Of a stretch of 64,000 bases of DNA, positions 56,400-64,000 are shown one piece after another. The notes under the pieces are model-generated. The model did not search any database, was not told where the DNA came from, and saw nothing but the letters and a program-made list of their open reading frames with translations. This stretch comes from Guyanagaster necrorhizus (taxonomy: Eukaryota > Basidiomycota > Agaricomycetes > Agaricales > Physalacriaceae), in NCBI RefSeq assembly GCF_019112545.1, contig NW_025064913.1:10655-74654 (forward strand). The letters are read 5' to 3'. The translations under genes were made by a program, and so were the position numbers. Every line of letters starts with the position of its first letter. The stretch's first letter is position 1.

Positions 56400-57465
56400 C
56401 GTCGCAGGAATGCATTTGTGTGGAAGAGAAAGTGGTACAGGATGGATACCAATTTGAAGTTCATGTCAACGAAGCCATAGGGTGCGGTTCTCTTTCTGCA
56501 TGCGAGGACCACGGATTATTAAAATCTTCCAGAAACTGCCCAAAGTATATTCGTCTCCAAGAGCTCGTGCCATACCAAGGTTCACCAAGAATGATTATGG
56601 CAAGCGCCATCCTCCGGACGACGAAGAGCTTCTCGATTCCATCATCTCCTACGTACAATCCTGCAACAGAACCTTCTTTGGCACTACATATGCCAGACTG
56701 AAGATGATGCGAGCCGGTTTCCCTCTCACCTTGGTATGAACATCCGTGGTGGAAGTCCTGGGTTCATTCACATCCCCCCCTGTGGACAAACATACCCTCG
56801 TTCTTCCCGAAACGGTATCATGACCTCTCGGGAACGTCGTGGCCACAGCTCTCGCCTCCTTCTCATGACAGGAATATACGTTACGTAACCGGTGGGGCAC
56901 GAAAATCATATTGAAGTAGAAGCGCAGAAGATTATATTCCTTCAAGACCGGCTGACGACTATTTATGTGACCGGATACATCTTTGTGCAGGATGCCCTTC
57001 CCCTTCGATAATGCTCCGGGAACATCTGTTGAGCGCAGTCCCTATAGCCCGCCTGTACAAAATCTTGTCGAAGAGTCCGCACTGGTCCTGCAGTTCGACG
57101 ATGACTCTCCAGCAACAGCCACGCTCAAAAGTATCATCCTCCACTGCTCGACCATCACCATCTTTATTGGGACTTCTCCCGCGAACTGAACAGCATCCCC
57201 GGCCAACCATCATCCTCAACGTCTCGCGTTCATATGACATCTGGGGTACATGTATATGGCGCCGGGTAACATGATGTTGACCGTATTCGCACATGGAGGG
57301 TGTCTTCCATGCATATGGCGCCCACCACTTCATTCCCGATTACGATAAGGTAGAAGCCTGATGCAGCTATGGTGATGTTGTTGGCGCTGGTGCAGAAGGT
57401 GGTGGAGGTTCAGCTCGATTTGTTCGGGGATATGTCCGCGCCGGGGCTCTCGATTTCAGGTTCAG
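56400..57465 (+). pseudogene. flavoprotein pseudogene, copy 3 (longest)
   Basis: Contains both modules: EELLDSIISYVQSCNRTFFG and LTTIYVTGYIFVQDALP for the FMN barrel. The linker and reductase part follow (ERSPYSPPVQNLVEESALVL, ATATLKSIILHCSTITIFI, DRIRTWRVSSMHMAP, and MVMLLALVQKVVEVQLDLF near 57370-57430). Frame changes and stops occur throughout (for example a stop at 56737-56739). The SPYSPPV segment is what ties the barrel to a ferredoxin-reductase-like domain. Confidence 0.65.
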
Positions 57466-57600
57466 TTTTTATACCCTTGTTTTGAGTGCTAGAAAATGAA
57501 AACATAGCTTAATCCCATCGTTCCACAGGGGGAAATCCGGTTTCCTAATGGCAATTCAGGACCGAGAAAGGCTTCAATAAAACGAAAGCTTTTGAGGTTG
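57459..57600 (+). repeat. promoter-like block, copy 1
   Basis: GGTTCAGTTTTTATACCC, a GCTAGAAAATGAAAA segment, and GGACCGAGAAAGGCTTC all recur in order at 58765-58912. It overlaps the end of the flavoprotein relic. Confidence 0.55.
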
Positions 57601-58764
57601 ATGAGCTAAAATACACAGGAATTTGCCACCGGCGGCATATTGGCACATCCTTTTCCCTGATCGCCTTTCATCGGGACATGCTTGATGACAAGGAAGAGAA
57701 TTCACCTCTTAGTTTCCTTGCCACTCCTATGATTCTGCTGACATTTTCTCTTTTTTAATGACAAGTTTATTGCGGCGTTTCCGAGGTGTTTGTGAACGAA
57801 GTGGCAGGGAAATTTTTCCGACTATCGCGATCATACACCGCCACTGAAATAACTCAGGTACCCCGAATTCCATGACTCGGGATCTCCTTGCACCGAGGAG
57901 GCTAGTTACTGAACCTCTTGTGTTATTCTGGCCCATATTCAGCCATAAATTTTAATGGCCTCCTTTGATCAGGTAAGTAAACCGAAACTTTCTTATACTC
58001 GAGTTCCGCGTGTGTATCAAGTGATTATCTTATACCGTTATCAATTATTAGGCACGTGCCGTAACGAGAGTCAGTAATCACCCCCACTTAAGTCCGCCCT
58101 TTCGTCCATGAGCAAGACTTTCACTACCCTCTGGGAACTATCAATAAGTCTCCGACCGTAAATTGAACTCTAAGGAAGGTAGGATGGAAATTTATTGTTG
58201 AAGCTGGACTAAAGGCAAAGGTACAGTAATAGAAGGCCACCGGTCGGCAAAGGATACTTCGGGTAGGAATCAATGCTCCCAAGTGTGGGCCTAGATTATT
58301 GTCATCCACCCCGGCGAAGACTGATGGTTCTATCTCGTACATTTACCGAGTGTTTCCTTTCTGACAAATATTGTTTAGAAACATTCTGTCAATATAGCTT
58401 CTAATATTGAGTTGACTGGCCAATACTTTGTTATCTGCTCAAGTCATTGTGGGAGACAACAGTATCTCGGTCAGCTACACTATTTTGTGTTCCCAGTATG
58501 TCCTGCCATTTCCCGCTTACTATCATGCCATGTTGGTGCCTGGTTATCAATGACTCTTCACTCCGGTACGGAAGATGGTCGGGTATATTCTCACTTGGAA
58601 TGTCAGTGTCTATTTTTATCATTTTCGGTCATCAGATATTGTAGTGAATGGGCTCCTCAGAGGTTATGGACTAGGGCTGATTCTACGGTAATGGATTCCC
58701 ATGGATGGAGGACTACTTACTGCAGACGCTGGTTCATTTTCGAAAGCCAAAATGGGACCTTAAA
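57601..58764. other. no confident gene
   Basis: Only short frames on both strands; a frame at 58412-58834 has no recognisable domain. Confidence 0.4.
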
Positions 58765-58912
58765 AGGTCGGTTTTTATCCCCTTATTTTTGGCGCTATAA
58801 AGCGAAAAGGCCCCTCAACTTCACTGCTCCATAAGGGAAAGTTTTTCATACCGATTTACTGTCGGCCTTTGCAGGACCAAGAAAGGCTTCTCTAAAACAA
58901 AGCCTTTCGAGA
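58765..58912 (+). promoter_or_regulatory. promoter-like block, copy 2, upstream of the transcription factor
   Basis: Contains GGTCGGTTTTTATCCCC, a TATAAAG box (58796-58802) and GGACCAAGAAAGGCTTC. It lies about 120-270 bp upstream of ATG 59035, so it probably includes the core promoter. It duplicates 57459-57600. Confidence 0.55.
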
Positions 58913-59034
58913 CGTCATGGTTACGCACTAATCTTTGCTGTGACATTTTTAACTCGCCTCTTCGCATCCATTCATTTCTCTCACTGCTTTTCATCCCTCC
59001 GCTTTCACCACACGGCTGCCCAACTTTTCTGTTC

Positions 59035-61673
59035 ATGGGTCCAGTCACCGACCTCGAGACAAACCAAGAAACACCTCGTGTACATTCTAGTCGAGGAAAC
59101 ACGCCTACGTTGTTGAAGACAAAATATTGTCCCCTTTGTCCTGCCAAGTTCACCAGAACGACGCACTTGAACAGACATTTTGGTTCACGTAAGCTTTTGG
59201 CACGACTACAGTATTCCTGTGCTTGAATACTAAAACCTCATCTGAGCAGATACCAACGAACGTGAACATCGATGCGAGGTCAGAATTTTCAGAGCGAATG
59301 CACTTGTAACGGTATGCTAATTCCAGCTACGGTAGATATGTGGTGCAGAGTTCAACAGGAGCGATGTTCTGGCTAGACACAAAAGGGCGTGCGGCGATCC
59401 GTGAGTAGTCACCTTCTCGGGCTTGAATAATCAAGTAACGGCGTTATCATAGGCACGGTTTCCTTCGATCTCGAAGAAAGTCTTGCCAGGTCTGTCCGAC
59501 AGTACGACGACGATGCTTCACTCTTTTCCTCAACGTCCGTTTAGGCTTGTGCAGACTCAAAAGTCAAGTGTAATCTTGACAATCCATGCTCAAAGTGCAT
59601 TTCTCGCAACAGGGAATGCGTCTATGTCAACGATCCGGCAGTCTCGCGGGAAAAGAAGAATAACGCCAAGAAACGCCGTATCAAGAGATGCATTCAAACG
59701 GAGCTTCTCTCTGACAGTTCTCCAGAACCACTTTCATCGCCCACAACTTCATCACGTTCGCTTCAATCTCCTCACAACAGTGAGATATTACCTACGTTCG
59801 ATCATACCTTATCAGTAGCTGCGGACGCTACCCCGTCTTCCTCTTTCACTTCGTTAAATTGTTCCTCCTTATCCGCCATCTTTGATCCTGTCATCAAAAA
59901 AGCGGTCATCATTGCTGATGGTGATGGTGAACTACATGATGATTCTATGGAAAGACAATTCTCAGGTGACGTGCTTGATGACTTCTTCGATAAATCCTCT
60001 TTCTCCACCACTGCCACGTTGCCGAAACTCCCATGGTTCCCAGCTAACGGAGGACCTGGATTAAATGTCGACTACTTTTCCTTCATGCCTTCCTCCTCCG
60101 GCTCCGTTTCTATCTCTACGTTTTCGGATGATGAAACTTCTTTCTGCGAAATTTTTAATCCCTCATCCTCTGATACGGCGTCTTCGGTGTGCGCAGACTT
60201 ACTCATCAGCGCTCAATCGCTCCATACAGAACACCAACAATACCGTGGGTACCCGCATACTATAATTACTTTGATAGCTGACATACCCTCCAGTATATCT
60301 ATTTTTCTCCGCATTCTGTACACAAATCCCTTTAGTGCACCCGGGGTCGTGGACAACAGAAGACAAACCGCCCATCCTCATTCGCGCAATGCAAGCATGC
60401 GGTGCGCTGTTTCTCAAAACCCGCCAAGCCGTCTCTTTTATAACCGAAACTTTGTCTTCGACGCGGGATGCCGTCATCCATGATTTTGTCAGTACTTCGC
60501 TTTAGCGAATACCTATCTTTGATACTAATGCAACAACACGCCCAGATCAAAGTGCCATGTAGTCTCAAGGAGCAGGATTTCCTTATACTCGCCGTTGTAT
60601 TGCTCCAGACTATTGGTCTCTTCCACCAACGTTCCGATTTTCGGGTTTCGTCCAATGTATACCATGGGATGCTAGTTATGGTATGGTTACCGTCTATTTA
60701 TGCTGGACTGGGCCGTCTCTGACAGAAGCCAATAGATGATCCGACGGTCAGAAGCCATCGCTCGCTCACGTTCTTGGACGGTTCCTGATCCGAACGATCC
60801 TCTCCTTTTGGAACAGTCTTGGCAGGATTGGGCCCTCCACGAATCTGTGAAACGGTGAATTCATATCTTTCTGCATAACATCGGCTGTTGCTGATCGGCG
60901 GTGTCATCTTCAGCGCAATATTACTCTCATATCTCCATGACTGCTGTCACTCTGTCTTTTTCTCAATGCGCCCGTCGTTTCAGACTGCTGAATTTGACAT
61001 GAATCTTCCGTGCGACGAGGCCATATGGAAGGCGCAAACTGCTGCGGAATGGATTGGTCTGTTGCAGAAACCATCGCCGTACGGTGTGGGATCAGCTAGA
61101 CTATACGGTGTTGGGATGCAGCAAGCTCTAGCTAATCTCGGCGAGATGAGACTTACAATTTCACTGACGCCCTTGAACCCATTCTCGCATTTTATTCTGA
61201 TCCATACGATCCTCCGCAATATCTGCTTCTCCTACTCGGGCTGCGGGTCGTCTAGTGGTGCTGCCGAGTCTTCTACTTCACCCGAGCCAATCGGTAATGA
61301 AGGCCGTCAAGGGAATCAGTTTGCGACCCAATACGCGTTGACAAACTGGTTTAGTATGTGGATGTCTTGCCCAGATGGGAAGGATGTCGATGACGTGCCG
61401 CTTTTTGTGCACGATGCTCTTCCGTTCTATTGGCTAGCGCAAATTTCGCTGCTGGCTATTCGAGAAGGTGAGACTGAGGGGGTTGTGGAAAATAGGTTTC
61501 ATGTAATGAAGGAATGGCTGGATCGTATTCGGTCATTTATGCGCAAGCATAAAGAGATTCCTTCGAATCTGTGGGACGAGTTGGTGGTGATTCGCCATCG
61601 AGTCTCGCAGGCTGAGACAACTGTTTTGGAAGATCATTCTAATGGTCTTCTTTCTTTCTTTCCAGAATATTAA
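59035..61673 (+). CDS. C2H2 plus Zn2Cys6 fungal transcription factor
   Basis: Nine exons join in frame: 59035-59188, 59250-59278, 59336-59400, 59453-59489, 59545-60244, 60294-60487, 60546-60680, 60736-60854 and 60914-61673. Introns are 49-61 bp. The product is 730 residues. Finger 1 is C32-C35-H48-H52 (YCPLCPAKFTRTTHLNRH). Finger 2 is C60-C63-H76-C80 (CEICGAEFNRSDVLARHKRA). A Zn2Cys6 cluster follows (C94, C97, C104, C110, C113, C120; CQACADSKVKCNLDNPCSKC) with a basic linker. Residues about 140-330 are Ser/acid-rich. The C-terminal half matches the fungal-specific transcription factor middle region (HPGSWTTEDKPPILIRAMQA, SLKEQDFLILAVVLLQTIGL, YLHDCCHSVFFSMRPSF). It should bind DNA in the nucleus; targets are unknown. 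Confidence 0.88.
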
Positions 61674-61950
61674 CTAATCCTCGAAATACCATATTTCTCT
61701 CTCGCATGCATTTAGACTCCATATGTATTATTACAACAACCTCGTAGAGTCGTGTATCATTATCTTTTCTAGAAATGTCCATAGAGCGTAGGGAGTCATC
61801 ACAAGATTCGGAGTCATCACAAGATTCTATAGATAGACGCCGTCTTCTGGCGAAAGAGCTTATCACTCTCGCAATCAGGTTCATGTAATTTCCTGCAAGC
61901 CTTAAGACGCGGCGTCTTACTGCGAATACAGCACAGATAGATTCCGAGAA
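61674..61950. other. 3' flank of the transcription factor
   Basis: Contains an 18-bp direct duplication (GAGTCATCACAAGATTC, 61793 and 61811). No gene. Confidence 0.4.
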
Positions 61951-62222
61951 CATGATCATTGATGGTCCGTAACGAAGAACCAAAGAGTGAACAATTCAGG
62001 AAACGCGCCTCGGTCTCGAATGGGTGTGGTGGGAGTACTCGATCGAGCCCAATCCAATAGTCGCTCGAATAAAAGGTAATATCTGTTAACCAAGGCACAG
62101 ACAGACATGATCATTGATGGTCCGTAACAACGACCCGAAAGGTGAAAGATTTAGGACATGCGCCTCGGTCTCACGCAGGAGTGGCGGAAGTATGTCATTG
62201 AGCCCCACCCAGTAGTTGAGTT
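61951..62222 (+). repeat. direct repeat of a coding-like fragment
   Basis: CATGATCATTGATGGTCCGTAAC occurs at 61951 and 62104 (offset 153 bp). The following GCGCCTCGGTCTC and GAGCCC..CCCA-TAGT blocks repeat too. In the same relative frame the two copies read RLGLEWVWWEYSIEPNPIV and RLGLTQEWRKYVIEPHPVV, so the repeat conserves protein sequence. Confidence 0.6.
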
Positions 62223-62355
62223 AGCACGGCGCCGGAAGGGGGCCAACAAAAAAAATCCAGAAGGTTTTAAAGGCAAAATTGGGATCTTGTATGAAAGCGC
62301 ATATGACAGGGCTCTTTTCCAGCTCGGCATTGATTCGCGGACGTTTTCGCCTTAG
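62158..62355 (+). CDS. hypothetical ORF or gene relic with duplicated N-terminus
   Basis: A 65-residue frame from ATG 62158 to TAG 62355, basic in its middle (ARRRKGANKKNPEGFKGK). Its start lies in the second copy of the direct repeat. The family is not recognised; it may be the first part of a decayed gene. Confidence 0.3.
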   Translation: MRLGLTQEWRKYVIEPHPVVELARRRKGANKKNPEGFKGKIGILYESAYDRALFQLGIDSRTFSP

Positions 62356-62659
62356 TGTGTAAAACCCTCATATATCAGATGAATCTTTGGTGCTGTCTGT
62401 CCTATGACTACTAGAAACTTAGACGTGCTGTGAATCTGGACTTGTTCAAAGTCGTGGTCGATGGCTGGCCGTTGATAATACTACCGACATCACTCCGAGC
62501 TTCGTCATCTATTCCACAAGTATCTAATGCAGCTGCTTGCCAGGGAGCAGACCCAGGATTTAGGACTCACGACATGAATGGAGCGGTAACAGAATATTAT
62601 GAATAGTCAGATTACATATTCCGGCTTATTCGATTGGTCACCTCCAACTCACGAGCATT

Positions 62660-63480
62660 CAAACAGCCGCTCCTAATTCACTCAGAAGGCAGACTTACAC
62701 TCAGGGTAGTCAAAACCTTCGAGGAAGATCCGCAAAATTCCCTTCGTCATATCATCTGAAACTCCAAGACCCAAAAAAACTTTAGGGCAGCTGCCATCCT
62801 TATTCATCATAACAATATTCAGGTCCCTCCAAGCATTCCTACTGTGCCGCGCAGGAAACAGAGTTCGATGTCCAGCTCGTCATGAAATTTTACGAAGCTC
62901 AGATTTGCCTCCTTCGTAGGAAGAGATAAATGATCAAAGAACCATTTGAGCTTGGAACATATAAGTTCCGATGCCAAACCCCTCTCTTCAATTCTTAAGG
63001 ATTCCAGCTGGTCGAGTCCGATGTTGTGCAGTGCATGGGGACATCATTGTCATGATATTATTTGTGGTTCTCTTTTGGATAGATTAATGGCACTGTGCCA
63101 ACGAAAATGCAGGAACTCGGGCCAGTCTTCAGAGCAGATCTCAAGGCTGCAGAGATCGAGGAACTGTTTCAATTCCAATGCTTTACCGAAGTCTTTCAAT
63201 TTATGTGGAGTGGCCTTGAATTTGGCATTGTGGATGGAGAGATGTCGAACATTTGGGAAACAAATGATCAGAACGAAAGAAGAATATAGCTTCGTGTTCC
63301 CAGTTAAGCCTGATGATTTCTGGCTTGGTCGGCATATCTTTGAATGTCACTGAGTGGTCATCATTCCGGGAAGCAATGTTCCCCGAAACAAGCTTCCCCG
63401 TGTCAGAAGGGTCTTTCTCGTTGAAGTCCCGGTAGTACTGTTTGAATTTGTGAGAAAGGCAGATGAAGAAGGTAAGCAAT
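62660..63480 (-). pseudogene. LRR-like (possibly F-box family) relic
   Basis: Minus-strand stretches read like leucine-rich repeats: KLKDFGKALELKQFLDLCSL (about 63180), ICSEDWPEFLHFRWHSAINL, HNIGLDQLESLRIEERGLA (about 63030), and SFVKFHDELDIELCFLRG (about 62900). They lie in different frames, with stops between. No F-box was identified at the 5' side (a short frame from 63479 has none). Confidence 0.4.
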
Positions 63481-63896
63481 CAGACCTTGAACGCACTATT
63501 ATCGTCCATCGTAAAGGAAATAATGGCCTGGGGTGAACTCGAGATAACACAGGGTTATGTACACTGCCTCCATCGTTGTGGCATGCACACACGTAATATC
63601 AGACACGCGGAATTGTTTGGTTGAATGAGCCTGCGAAAATAGTACTATGCGACTTTCCCAGGAGACACAAGGTCGTCGATAAGGAGACGACGCTCATATA
63701 CTATCCTTAAAAAGTAAAGGCCTTCATATGGAAAATGCAGCTTCTGAGAGTTCGCCACCGGACTTTGCCAGAGCACTAGCGTGACCTCTGTTAATCGTTA
63801 CGCACCCTGTCCTACCTACTTAGCGCTAGCACTCGTACCATCAGAAACCAGTGGGTTCCGTTATTACTGCTCTCTCATACTCTCTCTATCTTCAAA
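63481..63896. promoter_or_regulatory. upstream region of the edge gene
   Basis: No ORF of note. A CT-rich leader (CTCTCTCATACTCTCTCTATC, 63870-63890) sits directly before ATG 63897, as often seen in fungal genes. Confidence 0.35.
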
Positions 63897-64000
63897 ATGG
63901 AATCCCCGACACCACCTAGCGATGGCAGTCCCTCTTCGGACACCTATGTGAAGCGCATCCGTACATGGTCCATAGGTTGCTGACCGCAATCGAACCTCTG
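63897..64000 (+). CDS. start of a gene running off the window
   Basis: ATG 63897 begins a Ser/Pro-rich N-terminus (MESPTPPSDGSPSSDTYVKR). The frame meets TGA at 63981-63983 unless an intron intervenes; none can be judged at the edge. The CT-rich leader supports this start. Confidence 0.35.

Overview
This window looks like nuclear DNA of a mushroom-forming fungus (Basidiomycota, Agaricomycetes). Introns are 49-61 bp with GT..AG ends, F-box/LRR genes are abundant and mostly broken, and the transposons show CpG decay. I saw no rRNA gene, no CRISPR array, no bacterial operon and no clearly functional tRNA gene. All calls come from reading the sequence by eye; no database was searched.

Layout. 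1-2.2 kb: the 3' part of an unrecognised gene (one 58-bp intron, then an in-frame TGA before an acidic tail). It is followed by a 73-bp tandem repeat (2.35-2.69 kb) and a small telomere-like palindrome. 2.9-7.3 kb: gene relics only. 7.3-10.4 kb: two caspase-like (peptidase C14) genes transcribed divergently. One has an N-terminal coiled coil and three exons; the other is a compact single-exon gene. 10.4-13.9 kb: no confident gene, but a 375-bp hAT-type MITE with a perfect 8-bp target duplication.

14.0-31.6 kb is a CpG-depleted transposon island. An older minus-strand Ty3/gypsy element (5' LTR at 30315-30764, pol running down to about 16.68 kb) is split by two later insertions. The first is a complete 7.9-kb Ty3/gypsy chromovirus-type element on the plus strand (19910-27842), with 438-bp LTRs, an AGAAA target duplication and a Tf1-like self-priming signal. 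The second is a solo LTR (29356-29813, CTTTT duplication). Both elements are dead. In the complete one the reverse-transcriptase and integrase catalytic Asp codons and about a dozen Arg codons are changed at CpG sites.

31.6-38.4 kb: an F-box pseudogene and a decayed tandem duplication. 38.4-40.2 kb: an apparently intact seven-exon SNG1-like (DUF3533) membrane protein. 40.4-43.6 kb: gene relics. 43.7-45.7 kb: eleven tRNA-like relics, all on the minus strand, partly spread by an internal ~1.1-kb duplication. 46.1-47.8 kb: a serine carboxypeptidase (S10) pseudogene. 48.25-49.4 kb: a Ser/Thr-rich single-pass membrane protein. 49.6-57.5 kb: F-box fragments alternating with three decayed copies of a flavoprotein (PNPOx-like barrel plus FAD-binding reductase). 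Between them lies a ~1-kb tandem repeat carrying two more tRNA-like sequences. 59.0-61.7 kb: an intact nine-exon transcription factor with two C2H2-type fingers and a Zn2Cys6 cluster. 61.7-64 kb: a duplicated coding fragment, an LRR-like minus-strand relic, and the start of a gene that runs off the window.

Five loci look intact: the two caspases, the SNG1-like protein, the mucin-like membrane protein and the transcription factor. Most of the rest is decayed gene families and mobile DNA, as expected of a fast-evolving accessory region.
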